Source: Zelopaecilomyces penicillatus (taxonomy: Eukaryota > Ascomycota > Sordariomycetes > Hypocreales > Pseudodiploosporaceae). From it: a stretch of 64,000 nucleotides of DNA. Below are positions 33,068 to 45,111 of this stretch, piece by piece. The DNA is taken from NCBI GenBank assembly GCA_005765155.1, contig VCCP01000002.1, forward strand, positions 434,001 to 498,000. The letters run 5' to 3'. The notes beneath the pieces were generated by a model. The model ran no database searches and was not told the origin of the DNA. It was given only the letters and a program-made list of their open reading frames with translations. The position numbers and the translations under genes were made by a program. Every line of letters begins with the position of its first letter. Positions within the stretch are counted from its first letter, which is position 1.

Positions 33068-33127
33068 ATTTCTGAACATTTCTGGGTATTTCTAGTGTTT
33101 GCTAGAGATTGCTAGAGATCTCTAACT
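33068..33127 (+). repeat. Degenerate 10-bp tandem array, copy 1 (six units)
   Basis: Six successive units fit ATTNCTRGAN: ATTTCTGAAC, ATTTCTGGGT, ATTTCTAGTG, TTTGCTAGAG, ATTGCTAGAG, ATCTCTAACT. Two further copies are at 44916 and 47425. The unit resembles TTCnnGAnnn, the 10-bp period of heat-shock elements. Confidence 0.7.
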
Positions 33128-33200
33128 ATTATATAAGATGTCGTATTTTACATCTTTGACCTCTTAGCAGAAGTCGTATCCCATAATACGCAGCCCGAAC

Positions 33201-33241
33201 AGAACAACAACAGAACAACAACAGAACAACAACAGAACAAC
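33201..33241 (+). repeat. 11-bp minisatellite
   Basis: About 3.7 perfect copies of AGAACAACAAC, 70 bases after the 10-bp array. In one frame it would encode Asn/Gln/Thr runs, but no gene is evident. Confidence 0.85.
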
Positions 33242-35133
33242 TAGAGAAGCACAACGGAGACAAGCTTGATCAACTCATTAAATTCCCAATAACTCTCTTG
33301 ATGTATATGGACCACGTCAAGCAACTTATAACGCGGCTCTCAGCGCACGCGCCATACATATTCTTAGAAATGGAATTCAGGAACTAGCATATGATAGCAA
33401 GGCATATGCTCTCAAATGGATATGTGAAAAGACGGTTCCAAAGGCTTATACAAGCCATCCCATCTCACCAATAATGCCTGAGACGCAGCTCTACATGATG
33501 AAGGGTTTAATGCCTAACCGATGATGTGAACTAGGAGCTTTGCAGATGTAACATTTTGTTCTTGGTCACTTCTTGGTTTTTTTGACTTGGTATTTACTCA
33601 AAACTCGAAATCTGCCTTTGTTAGGGGCGTAAGCGTCTTGTGGGATTTGCTATGTAAAGACACTATCCATCTTCGGAAACATGATGAGGTGACTTATATA
33701 CGCTATCGCAGACTCTGCATGATCTGTCCAAGCGAGAGTATAGGCCTTTGTCAAATGACTGTCTACTTTGCGAACCGTCGACAGTCACGTAAGATACCAG
33801 GGCGTCTACACGCTAAAGAGTGACACCACTGAGAGCTGGGTAATTGGGTGGTGGAGGCTTTGGTTACGATTTGTTGGAAAGAAGTAGGCGAACGAGTTCT
33901 GAGATGCAGAGTTGAGAAAAGCGTGCGAACAATGGTCGTATGAGAAGAAAACTTCAAGGGCCGTGTTGCGTCTAGGTTTTGCTTTGTTGGTCATCAGATA
34001 AATGCTTCACAGACACTCGCACTATCTGCCTCGCAGGGGCTCAACTGCTGTTTTTAGGTTTTCGTGAACTTTCCCGAGAGGACTCAACAAATTCATCTTT
34101 TAACATGTATGAGTACCTGCAGTCTATTCATGGTTGGATGAACTTATGATCAGGCGTGCCATCCAAGGTGATAGGGTGTGAAGCACTCCAAAACCCAAAA
34201 GGCTGTGGTTATGTTTTGACGCTGGAGCTGTTGTTTAATAACAATGCGCAGATATGGCACATCTTGTCATCATCACAACGTTAACTAGGTTTTAGCTTCA
34301 TTGGAAGTTCTACGAAAGGGAAGGTGTCTGTTCAGATCGGAAGTCAATGTCTGTCGAGGGTTAAACCCAGATGTTAGACCAAGAGATATGATAATTGAAG
34401 GACCGAAAGATGCGCATTTGGGCGATGGTATGGTGCCGGCCAGGTGTGTGTTGTTGGATGAACTTGCAGTTGGCACCGTTATAGTTGCTGGAATTCAATG
34501 AAGATGATGGAGTTGACAGACTTCAGCTGTTGAAGTGTGTGGGTCTCCGGTTGGGCTGACGTTTTGCACATGCGGAATGTCGGCATGCACCAGGGCTTTG
34601 TTGGTATGATGATGGACAAATGCGCAAAGCTGGCGATTATCAATGATGACGAAGAACTGGAATGTGAGACTTTGGTGTCTAGCGCCCGGGAACTCGGGCA
34701 TTTAATCCCGACCCCACACTTCAAACCACCGAGGCTTCCAGAATGCAGGCAGTTGGCACTCGGGAATAGAACCCCTACAAATGGAGGCCACAATAGAAAA
34801 TACAGTGGGTGTGCTGGGGATGTATAATGGATTATAGTGGATGTACAGTGGATGCACTGCACTAGCGGCTCCGACGGGCTGTTACAACTTACAAGCACAT
34901 GATGGCCCCGGACAGACGGCCTGACTAATTCGCTCATTGTGCATTCCCGATGCTCGGCCTCCTCGGCGTCTCGAATTCCCCCAACTTCCGCCTCTCCCAT
35001 TCCAGAAAAAAGTGCAATACCAGTTGCCGTCACGTCCCAACATTGAAAGTGATTTGTATGTCCCGTCCCCCCTCCCCTTTCTTCTCAACTCTCTAGCTGT
35101 TTTGTCCACTCTGCTACACGCACTAACACGACA

Positions 35134-36392
35134 ATGACTGCCGCAGTGTACATTACCAAGGATCAATCATTGTTTCCGCGCCCCGCGATCCAGATTCGAG
35201 ACAACATTTGGAGTCGCCACCACCACACAATGTCGCCAGTCGCGAAAGCCGGTGCCGGCGAGACTTTCCAGCTGCCCTCGTTCTATTCCCCACGTTCCAC
35301 GCCTGTTGTGACCGGAAGCCATGGCCATGAACAGGTAGAGGAAGACCTGTCGCTCTCGTCGTCCGGCCTTCTCGACCCTACCCATCTGCCCCCGCCGTCA
35401 CTTCTGTCCCCCGCCTTCACCCCTCCCGCAACACCCGGAACACAAACTCCCACTACGGCTGGCCTTCGAGGCGTCCCCGTCGACAGCTCAATTCCATCTG
35501 GCGGTTGCGGCACGAAGCGTCCGAAGCTGCTCCAGACCCTACCTGAGGTGCAATGTGTTGTTCGCGCTCGCATCCCCACTGTGGCGGGCACGGAGATGTT
35601 CCTCCACCTCTACACCAACAGCGCCGATAATAAGGAACACTTGGCCATTGTCTTTGGTAATGATGTTCGAAGCCAGAGCCTCGACGCTCCACGAGAGGGC
35701 GAGACAGAGATGGATCGAATGATTCGAGGCGCGTACACTGGCAGACTGTACCCTGGCAGAACGACGAGCAGCCTGTCAACGGTAGAAGGCCCTGATGGCA
35801 CGAGCGAGCAGACTGAGCCGCCACTGGTGCGCATACACTCGGAATGCTACACAGGCGAGACGGCCTGGTCGGCGCGATGCGACTGCGGTGAGCAGCTCGA
35901 TGAGGCTGCGCGCCTCATGAGCCTACCTGGTAACAAGAGCGGCGGCATCATCATTTACTTACGGCAAGAGGGCCGTGGTATCGGCCTGGGAGAAAAGCTC
36001 AAAGCGTATAATCTACAAGATCTCGGGTCAGATACCGTCGAGGCCAATCTCCTGCTGCGACATCCCGCGGATGCGCGGAGCTACGGATTGGCTACGGCCA
36101 TGTTGATGGACCTGGGTCAGCAAGACGTGCGACTATTGACCAACAACCCCGATAAAATCCGTGCCGTAGAGGGCCCCAACAGGGAGATTGTCGTGACTGA
36201 GAGAGTCGCCATGGTACCTCTATCATGGAAAGGCAAAGGAGGGATTAAAAGCCAAGAAGTCGAGGGTTATCTAAAGACCAAGGTAAGAATAACGCTCTGT
36301 GAACCACCGATCGATAAAGTAACAGATTTGCTAATTCTTGGCCGCAGATTGAGAAAATGGGCCACATGTTAGATATGGGAGGTGTGCCATAA
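35134..36392 (+). CDS. RIB1: GTP cyclohydrolase II (riboflavin synthesis)
   Basis: Exons 35134-36282 and 36348-36392 (intron 65 bp, phase 0) give 397 residues. The enzyme opens the imidazole ring of GTP and releases formate, the first committed step of riboflavin synthesis, in the cytosol. Zinc ligands C238, C249 and C251 lie in ECYTGETAWSARCDCG, and the GTP-binding loop RQEGRGIGL is at 277-285. The last exon restores the usual ending IEKMGHML; reading through the intron gives an aberrant tail. The first 135 residues are a Ser/Pro-rich extension before the catalytic domain, as in other filamentous fungi. A second ATG at 35230 would shorten it. Confidence 0.93.
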
Positions 36393-37272
36393 TACGTGGG
36401 CATTGGATTTCTCAGTGATTTTGAGCCAATATGGCATGGCGAGGGAGTTTTTGGGGTCTCTTTGATAAGGCGTTGGGAAAGGGATATGACACGATGATCG
36501 AAAGACTCGGGCAAATGAAGGGACGGATATATGATACAGGCGGCATGAATGCTGACCATACAACGCAGACACATTCCAGATAGAACTGACTTAGTTTTGG
36601 TCTACAACCGGGAGATGTTTCAAATAGATACAACTACACAGATTCGTTCGATACTTGTGTGCAAGGGCCTTCCACTTTTCAAAATACAATCTAGGATTGT
36701 GAGGTGACTAATGAAGTGGGCTCTGCTAATGGTAACTCGAATCCTTGGGTTCATACCACCGTCTTGCTTCCATATCGTCAGCTTTAAATGCATCGTGGAC
36801 TGTTGCAAAGGGGATCCATGGGTATGGAGTTGAGCTTGGGGTTAGACAAATGGCTGCCCAGGTGGCTAAAAGGCTGGCAGGAGACTAGAGCGTGCAATGG
36901 GTGTGATGAACCTCGGTGTGTATTTGCCAGCTGGCTTAAGTCTTGGTATGGAATTAAATGAAAACGGGGAGCAATTCTAAATCCAACTCGTGCTTCACAC
37001 ATCAAAGCTTCAATGCATTACCAACCCCAAGTCAAATTCCTACACCAATACAATACGTGGATTAAGTTTAGTTCTTCTCCGTATCACTTTTATTTCCTCC
37101 ATCACCTCTCCTCTTCCCAGAACCCCCCTTCTTCCCACACACCATCTTCATCTTCGCATCATCTCTGATCTTCGCATCCTTTCTCTCACCAGTATCACTC
37201 TTCTTCTTTGCATCATACTCCATCTCAACATCACTCACATCCCGGCATGACCTGATCAGCCACTCTACCTCC
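36393..37272. other. Intergenic, nothing recognised
   Basis: 3' flank of RIB1 and leader of the next rightward gene, the latter CT-rich (37090-37250). No gene seen. Confidence 0.5.
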
Positions 37273-38142
37273 ATGATGCCATCTATCGGCCGCCGCCGCC
37301 GTCTGATTAGTGAGTCTCAAGTGGACCAAAGGAAGACGATTGAGAGCTTCCTCGAGAAGAATTACTCGCACCAGCTACCCAATGACATCTTACAAAGAGT
37401 CATGGAGCTATCCGACTTGATGGTGCTTGGCCCCTGCTCTGTGGTCATAACCTGCCACAGACTTTACAGAAATCTCAAACAGGGTAAAGCGACAACGCCA
37501 ACAGATGCCCTGGCACATTATGTCGCGCTAAACGCGCTTTTTGGCAAACACATTTGCGAATCGACGACGCCCACTTGGGATTTGTGGAGTGCCTGCTCAA
37601 AAAGCGATTTGATGCCAAGGCTTCAGGTCCAGAGAGGCAGAATGCCTGGGCTGCCGTGGGAGCAGATGTCTGCGCTCAGCCAAGAAGCCCGAGTCAAAAA
37701 GACCAGAACAAGACACGTAACCGCGACACAAGCAGACACGGCGCAAACAGCAGCAGCAGAAGAAGTCAACGACGTACAAGTCAAACAAGAGGAAGCACCC
37801 AAGGCCATGGCTGAGGACCAAGTAAATACCCATGCCACATTTGCAAGACCAGCAGAGGCGCATGCTGAAGCACTATGCACACCCCCTACGTATCTCAAAC
37901 AGCAAAACAACGAGATTGTGAGAAAGTGTCTGCCTAGGGGTGAGGAGCTGAGCGAGGAGGCATACAATAAACTGCAAGAACGAATTGCATACCGGGAGAG
38001 ATTGAAACTTGAGGTGGATGTTCATGAAGCATTTATGACACAAATGCGCAAGATTATAAAGGAAAAGGACCAGGACGCTGGCAGAAAGCTACAAAGATTG
38101 AACGACGTGCTGGAAATAGTTGGGCTTTTTAGGAAGGACTAA
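37273..38142 (+). CDS. Hypothetical protein, weakly F-box-like N-terminus
   Basis: Single exon, 289 residues, with two adjacent ATGs at the start. Residues 34-70 (LPNDILQRVMELSDLMVLGPCSVVITCHRLY) loosely recall an F-box helix pair, with leucine/proline opening and a TCHRLY that resembles the 'C..LY' end of fungal F-boxes. The middle (150-200) is Ala/Thr/Gln/Glu-rich and probably disordered. The last 80 residues are charged and helical, likely a coiled coil (LQERIAYRERLKLEVDVHEAF...). No catalytic motif. The F-box reading is weak and would need a profile search. Confidence 0.6.
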   Translation: MMPSIGRRRRLISESQVDQRKTIESFLEKNYSHQLPNDILQRVMELSDLMVLGPCSVVITCHRLYRNLKQGKATTPTDALAHYVALNALFGKHICESTTPTWDLWSACSKSDLMPRLQVQRGRMPGLPWEQMSALSQEARVKKTRTRHVTATQADTAQTAAAEEVNDVQVKQEEAPKAMAEDQVNTHATFARPAEAHAEALCTPPTYLKQQNNEIVRKCLPRGEELSEEAYNKLQERIAYRERLKLEVDVHEAFMTQMRKIIKEKDQDAGRKLQRLNDVLEIVGLFRKD

Positions 38143-39165
38143 AGGGTCACGAAACACAGATCGCTTATGGCGAAAGTATGGCTGGAGAGATTGGAATACG
38201 GTTCAACAAGGGAATGGTGGTGGGATTGCGTGGCGTTTTTGGTTTTTGTTTTCTTCTTCAACAAATTCTTGCTTCACTGTGGAACAAAGGACAGCGAGGA
38301 CAGCTGCTGAAAGGGGTGTTTCTTTCACTTAACAAGAGTTAATTGAGACTTAAGAAGCCCTTGCTTTATTTAAACCAAACGAGCTCGGAATATATAATCA
38401 TCAATTGATATGCAAGTTGCAGTGGCCGATTCAATGAAAGATGAGTGGTATGTGCCTGACTTGAGGTTTAATGAAGCTTGGTAAGGCATATTTAGTACTA
38501 TTCACCTTTGTACTTTAGATGGAAAAGGATCAAAGCAGAAACAGAAACAGTGTAAAGTGCGTTTAAAACATGTTTCTTTCTTTTAGCCATTCGGATGCAA
38601 ACGGCGAAAACAAAGTGAAAGTGAAAGTGAAAGGCCGTTGGATATGTAGGTCGGTGCGGTGGACGTTTTGTTTCAGTCAATGCATTGTCAACTTCATGTT
38701 ACTAACGACAGACAGACGTTGGGATGTTTAGAGTAACAGTACGGTAAGAGAAACATAGCCTGGTCCGATATTTATAGCAATAACTAATGATATCTGTAAG
38801 ACCCCAGAATATATCTAAATATCAGTTAAATACTAGTATTGGAGGCACATCGACGTCTTGAGTAACTAGTACAGTGCAACCTACTGGTACATTAGTGGAC
38901 CAGGGCCCCTGGAGATCCCTTGTGTCCACTTTAACAAACAGCACGTACGTCCTATGCAAGCAGCCCCACTATGAAATTTCCATAAGCCTACACGACTCTC
39001 TACACGCGTCAAAGAATTATTAGCGCTTAAATGCTATTGTGCACACTATACAGTCACTAAATCCATCCAGGGCCTTCCTCTAACCTTTTTTTTCCTCTCG
39101 CATCCTCAGCCTCGCCCACTCAAATCATTGCTAGGGCCATGCAGACGTCGCTTTAATCGCCCAGA
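38143..39165. other. Intergenic, nothing recognised
   Basis: About 1 kb between two rightward genes. It has GAAAGT repeats near 38615-38632 and T-rich sequence just before the next start. Confidence 0.5.
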
Positions 39166-42100
39166 ATGATCATCCAGGACATCCGCCTTCGGCTGGTGAT
39201 CCGCCGCCATGCGGTCCCCGAGGTTCGACTAGTCTGGCCATGCACCGGGTCTGAAGATTTGACTGTCGCCAAGCTCCTCGCTCAAATCAACGAAGTTGTG
39301 CCCCTCGAGAGCGGCGATTGGGGGCTTGAGGACTATGCTGTGGAGCTTGCGGATGGCCATGGGTCAAGCTTTGAGTGTCTGCATTTCCAGCCAGTCGGAA
39401 AGCTATTCAAGAATGATGACCAGGTGATGTGGGTGACTCCCCCTACAACGTTTGCAATGCTTGTGCTGAGAGCTGATGTCGTTGTCTTTTTTGCAGAATT
39501 CGATCCCTACTCACAGAAGACCTTAAGCGACGGCTCCTCAGTGGACGACACCAAATCTCAGAAGATGGGAAGCACCTGGTGGATGGCATCGCTTTTGGCA
39601 GGCCATGGTTGAGAACCCCACGAGACCGACCAGCTGTCGACCTTCCCCCTCGAAAACGAGTACGCCTCACGTACGACGACGAATATGAGGAAGATGAAGA
39701 TGAAGACGATGATTCTCAATCCCAGCTTCTATTGGAGGCACCAAGCCCAATACTTTCTGACGATTCCACCACTGGGCATGCAGCAGTCTCGTTCCTGGAT
39801 GCAGACTTGGACGACGACAAAGAGTACGATGAAGATGATACGGAGGTCGAAGATCTTCACGACATGTCCGATGTGGACCATGACGAGGACGATTCAGAAC
39901 ATGAAGACGAAGCTGAGAATGGAGAACAAGACATTGATGAGGAGCTAAGGCTACTTCGGGAAGATAATGCTCTTGTAGGAGACCAACCGGCTAGTGGTAT
40001 TGTTCATTTCTCCCTGGGTACCGCCGAAGATGAAAAAATGGATGAAGATGACGAAGATGAGGATGACTATGAGGTTGATGTGGACGAGGATGACGAAGAT
40101 GAAGATGAGGTTGAAGACGACGAGGGTGACGGGAACGACGAAGACGATGAAGATGATGAAGAGTCTGTTTTAATCGCCGATGACAACCCTTCACCCATAC
40201 ACACACTCAATGCGTTATACATAGCCTTCCCGTTTGCTTCCGCAGCCATCGTTGACATGGAGTTCCAGAAACAGCGCCTAAAGCCAAAACGAACATATAT
40301 GGCCCTCGCCGACTCCGAATACACTAGACTGAGTTTTGACGACATGATGGAGAGAGCTAGAAGCTTGGAAAATCCCCCCTTGGCCGCATCTAGATTGGAA
40401 GTATTGACAGGTGGTGGGGCACGCAAACCTACGCGGCCTCTCATCCAAGAGGTTGACTGTGATGATGAAGAGCCTGTGGTCAATGAGCCCAAGGGAGTTT
40501 CCCCTTCGCTGTCAGCTGGGCCTCAGACTGTTGACTACGAAAATCACTCTACATCAAAGTCTATGCACGTCTCAAAATCGAAATCCAAAGACTCAGACTC
40601 TGAGAGCAGCTCGGATGATAGCTCTTCTGAAAGCAGTGGCGAAGACGATGAGGCCCGCGATCAAGTTTCATCAAAACTTGAGCGTCAACTTCAATCATTA
40701 GTCAGAGAAGTCTCACCAACTAGCGAATCTGACAATGACGACTCTAGCGAGAGTGATTCAGACTCAGATGATGGAGAGCAAGGGGCTCCAGTGGTCGACT
40801 CATCAGGGTCGCCTGGATCTGATGACTCTAGTGGTTCGGACTCCTCATCTGATTCCTCTGAATCGGGATCGTCGTCCGACTCAGATTCAGAATCTGACTC
40901 TGAAAGTGACTCTGAATCCGAAGTAAGTACAACAGGACGCAAGGCTGAGGTTGGAAAGCAACAGAATAGTGACAAGATGCCAACAAACAAAGCTACCGCT
41001 GTCTTTCCCCATCAACAGTCGAAACTAGCACCTTCAAATGGTACCACCGCCCCCGGCAACGGCCTGTCGAGGACACAGAAGCGGAACGCCCGGAGAAGAC
41101 GAACCAAAGAGATTAAACAAATGGGGGCGCCACAAGAAATTCTGAACGAGGCGGAATCGAAGCCAGACGAAGAGTTTCAGGCACGGAAGAAGGCTCTTTT
41201 GGCTGCAGTTAACCAACCAGCTGATGATGGTTCTCTGAATGCTCAGCACACGCCTGACCAAGCATCAGAGGAAGTACTCAAAAAGGGAGAGCCAGCTACC
41301 AAAGCAGAGCCTAAAGTACGCCGAAGTGGTCACGTTGAGGGAGCGGCACAAAGACTCATCTTTGGTGCGTTAGGTCTCAAGGCCCCCAAGTCCAAGGCAG
41401 ATGGAGAAAAGATCAAGCAAAATCTCAGCGCAGGTGTGCGCCTTTTAAAAAACCCTAGAATAACAGAAGCAGATTCTACTAGCGAAAAGCCCAGTGACGT
41501 GGTTGATGCCGACGACGACATGGACTCTTGGAGGGACAAGATCACCTACCGCGCTGTGGAGTGCTGCCAGAGTGGAATACAGTTGAGCGAACCTCCATTC
41601 CCTTTTGTTCAGCGGTGGGACCCGCAGCAGAAATTTGGAATTGGGCGCAAACGAAAACGACACTCTGAAAATTACTATGAGGATACCTCATTCACGTGTG
41701 ATGAAACCCAACTCTACGAAGATGAGATGGATGTTGAGTACGACTCTGGGAGAAAGCGGAACAAGAAAGGGGCCAACCGCCACAATCGTAACGAGGGGAT
41801 GGCCCAAATTGATGACGGCAATATCGAGCTTAATTACGACGACGTTGTGGAAACCAACGGTGGCATGGATTCTACGACTGATCTTCCCACTTTGCCAGTT
41901 GATCTCAACACACTGCCAGTCATTAAGCCACAGAAAGCCAAGCCAGGCATGGTCATCACTTGGAAGCAGCTTCTCATGTCAAAGGCTACACAGTGGCAAC
42001 CCCTTGTTGCCTCTGTCACCGGGCTAGTCCTACCTGGGGGTGACAAGGGCTCCCTCCGTCTCGTGCTTGCATGGCGAGATCGTGAGGATAACGAAAAAGT

Positions 42101-43754
42101 CTACGATGAACACACTGGCGCTCGAATCTATGACAAGTTTGAAGCCCCTGATTTGGACGACGCCGACGAAACTGATGATGGCGTGAGGGTCATGTCATGG
42201 GACGAGCTGATGGATCCAAGACTTGTACATCATGGAGCTCCGCCTGGGTTTTTGCCAGCAGTCATGCAAAACGAGATCACAGAGTGGGAAAATAAGCACA
42301 AGCCGGTTGACGGAACGGACGAGGTAAGCAATTTTCAGAAAGTCAAAGAGGGTTTGGTGGATACGGAAGATTTGAGCCAGGATATGGACGTGGATACTCT
42401 ACAAGAAGGCGCCGCGCAAGGGACGCAGGAATCAATATCTATCCAGTCCGGCCAGCAAATGCCTCGACTGGATCTTTCGCACTCTGGGGATGAGGTGATG
42501 CTTAGCACCACCAGTGGCAGCTGGGAAGCTCCCAAACAAGCGGCGCAAGAGGAGGAACCCCAAGATGGATTGGAGGGTCAACCTGAGGAACCAAGTCTAC
42601 ATCCTGAAGAATCAGACACCACACAAACCCAAAACGTTGACGATGGACAAAACCGGACCGCTGCTGACCAAAGGGCAGAATCAGATTCTTTCCTCACGGA
42701 GGAAGTAGTGCTCGATTCAGCGGCAAGCGATGTAGAGGTTGATGACACCAGCGCCTCTTTTGCGTCTGCGCCTGTCAAATTGGAGACGACGAAACCCTTG
42801 CGGGTCCAGGATTCAACAAAACATGACGATGATGAGGAGGAGGAGGATGAGGATGAGGATGATGAGCATTGCCAAGGCTCATCCAAACGAGGCTACCCAA
42901 ATTTGATGGAGCCACAGACAGCAACAATCAGCAGCGGGCGACAGCCGCAGACAGACTACGAAATGTGTGATATCGAAGAAATGTCCACGATCCCAGAAAC
43001 ACTACCACAGATATACGACATGCCTCGAGTACCAGATGAGCAGCAGTCCGAGGCTCGCTCATCTTCAAGGGGGGGTAGCAGTCCCTTTCTATCTTTGGAG
43101 GAGCTGTTTCAATCTGCTAGCGGAAGCCGACAGATGTCTGCTCCAATAGAACTAAAACCAGAGGTGTCTCAAGACTTGGAGTATGAAAAGGCGATGCGCG
43201 ACCTAGACAATGAGTTTGATGGTGACGAAGGGCCAGAAGTTCAATTAAAGTCTTCGCCCAAACTTTCAGCAACCAAGGTGTCTAGTTCAAGCAACTTGTT
43301 CCCCAACGCAACACAGCCAGCCGTATCCGTAAAACCTAGGAAGAAAGATACGACGGATGTGAAAAGTTTCACGGGAACACAACCAGGGTCAAACGAAACA
43401 GCCTCGCGATTCGTTGTCCCTGCGGGCAGCCAGGTCATTACTCTAAGCTCTAGCGATAGTGATGCTAGTTCAAGCTTGAGTCCAAGTCCCGTTGCAAGTC
43501 GGATACGAGATGTAATGACGGAAATTGGTGCGGACGCGTTGAATGAGAACCAGGCAAATTTACCTAAAGGACCTGGATGGAAGAGGAAGAGTCGCGATGA
43601 TTTTACGCTGGAGGGGACCGGCGGCGGCGGCGGCGGCGGTCGTAATAAGAACACGGCTGCTACCACGAACAACCGGCAAGCGAGGCAATCAACTACGTTG
43701 GGTTCGTCATCGGCGACTAAGACTCGCGCAGCTACTAAGGGTAGGAGGCGATGA
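39166..43754 (+). CDS. Large acidic coilin-like nuclear protein
   Basis: Exons 39166-39428 and 39497-43754 (intron 68 bp, phase 2) give 1506 residues. The N-terminal 120 residues form a compact domain (IRLRLVIRRHAVPEVRLVWP, LLAQINEVVPLESGDWGLEDYAVEL, then RHQISEDGKHLVDGIAFGRPWL across the join). This matches a fungal domain that I associate with DUF7357 and with the ubiquitin-like fold of coilin. It is followed by PPRKRVRL, a likely nuclear signal. Residues 155-335 and 430-570 are almost pure Asp/Glu or Ser/Asp/Glu. A more ordered part near 930-1000 (GMVITWKQLLMSKATQWQP) may be the coilin-type C-terminal domain. The tail is Gly-rich and basic. A role in nuclear bodies or RNP assembly is inferred only. 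Confidence 0.78.
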
Positions 43755-44274
43755 GAGTTTCAGTGAGACGTTGTTTGCTTAGTAGGTATTTGTAGGAATG
43801 GGATGAAGCGTGGAAATGTGGGAAGTTGTAATATGGCGTTGAAAGGACAGCTTGCTTGACTTGACTTGACTTGATTGCATGGAATGAGGAGTTGGAGGAC
43901 ACAATTGTATAATTAGGTTCTATTTTACTGGGTGGTTGAGCTATATTCTATTGCTGCTGGGTCTGGATGGTTACATTTCTGACATTGCTGCAATTGTTGA
44001 CATTTCCGAACGCATATCGGTGTTTTTGTCAAAGGGATACAAGACAAGCTAGTATCGGGGATGAAAGATGTTTGGGTCTCATAGATTGGGACCACCGTGA
44101 TTATCTTGCCAAACGCCTGGGTTATGTATGCATGATCTGTTTGAGCTCAAAAACAAAAAAATCGAAACACCAACTCCCCAACACCCGAGTAGAGTAGGCT
44201 TCCAAGTTCCAACTTCTCCAATCGCGTCCACGACGGCGACTCCCTTTGAAATAAATGGCCATACGCCCACAGGT
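43755..44274. other. Convergent flank with a (TTGAC)n run
   Basis: 3' flank of the coilin-like gene. Four TTGAC-like units at about 43856-43874. No gene seen. Confidence 0.5.
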
Positions 44275-44540
44275 TTACAACCCCTGTTGTGATTTCTGAA
44301 TGCCCGTCCCATCCACATCCCCATCCTTCCCCATCCTAGCCCACCACGCTCTCCTCGAAGAAAAGTCACTCTGTTTGCGCAAAACAATGTCAGATTATAT
44401 TTGAAAAATATGTCAGAAAGCCCAGGGATGGAGGAGCTTACTCTGTTCTTCAATGAGGCGCAGCCACCAAGGCTTCGGCGGCGGCGATGGCGGCGGCAGT
44501 AACGAGGGATCACTGCTCCTGTTGTTGGTTTTTTATTCAT
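44275..44540 (-). CDS. Candidate small two-exon gene, low confidence
   Basis: Exons 44540-44442 and 44370-44275 on the minus strand would give 64 residues, Arg-rich (YCRRHRRRRSL) and Trp-containing (RRAWWARMG). The join (GTAAGC...AACAG) keeps frame, and a TATAAATA box lies about 140 bases upstream. Two other ATGs just upstream open tiny frames that stop within the overlapping ATGA/ATGAATAA sequence, which could govern initiation. No relatives are recognised. It may be a spliced noncoding transcript instead. Confidence 0.25.
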
Positions 44541-44676
44541 TCATTCAACATCAGTACACAAATCGAAAAAAAAAAGTGAATGTGTCGCTCCTGGTATAGA
44601 TGGATGGTTGATGATGAAGAAGAAAAAAGAAGAGAGAAGAGGGGAAAGTGAAATTGGAAATGGGAAATGTGCAACG

Positions 44677-44684
44677 TATTTATA
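44677..44684 (-). promoter_or_regulatory. TATA box for a leftward transcript
   Basis: TATAAATA on the minus strand, followed by a CT-rich leader running to about 44545. It is better than most TATA boxes in the window and is the main reason to suspect a small gene at 44275-44540. Confidence 0.45.
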
Positions 44685-44775
44685 CTTGTGGACGGATGGG
44701 ATGCAGGTCTCTTGAGGGAATGAGCTCGTCTCGCTGACGTATCCATCATAATAACCATGTCGATTGAAATGGCAA

Positions 44776-44801
44776 CTGCAGGACAGCTGTAAGATACGTG
44801 T
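44776..44801 (+). repeat. 26-bp direct repeat, copy 1
   Basis: Shares 22 of 26 bases with 47583-47608 (core GGACAGCTGTA). The pair brackets a gene-poor 2.8-kb segment that also holds two inverted 10-bp arrays. Confidence 0.5.
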
Positions 44802-44915
44802 GACGTACATCACGTCTTTTTCAAGAGGCAGGTACGCAACAGAGTAGGGAAAACACGATAGAGGACACAAACCCCCCTTGGATAGTATGAGAGTCTGAAA
44901 GGCTTGCTAAAAGAT

Positions 44916-44955
44916 ATTTCTGGATATTCCTAGAAATTGCTGGATATTCGTAGAG
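44916..44955 (+). repeat. Degenerate 10-bp tandem array, copy 2 (four units)
   Basis: Units ATTTCTGGAT, ATTCCTAGAA, ATTGCTGGAT, ATTCGTAGAG. Same unit and orientation as the copy at 33068, inverted relative to the copy at 47425. Confidence 0.7.
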
Positions 44956-45111
44956 ACAGGTTCATGGACTCTTCCAAGTTGTCCCAGTTACGATTCGTTT
45001 ATCCTCATGTACAGTATTAACCATTACTCCCAGACAAAGTAAGTATATACCTACAACCATGCCCAACTGTCCTTCCTGCGGCCTGACTTCCTCAAATTTT
45101 CCTTACCATCC

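Larger units (their letters stand above)
32667..35133. other. 2.5-kb gene-poor region
   Basis: Divergent region between the membrane-protein gene and RIB1. Holds a degenerate 10-bp array (33068-33127), an 11-bp minisatellite (33201-33241) and an 80-codon unrecognised open frame (about 33282-33526) without a start codon. A further imperfect AGTGGATGYAC repeat lies at about 34805-34860. No gene can be supported. Confidence 0.5.

Noticed and set aside
33201..33241. 11-bp repeat as a telomeric or centromeric unit
   Set aside because: Fewer than four copies, flanked by ordinary sequence.
39579..39612. ATG at 39579 as the start of the acidic protein
   Set aside because: The exon at 39166-39428 joins in frame and supplies the conserved N-terminal domain, so 39579 is internal.
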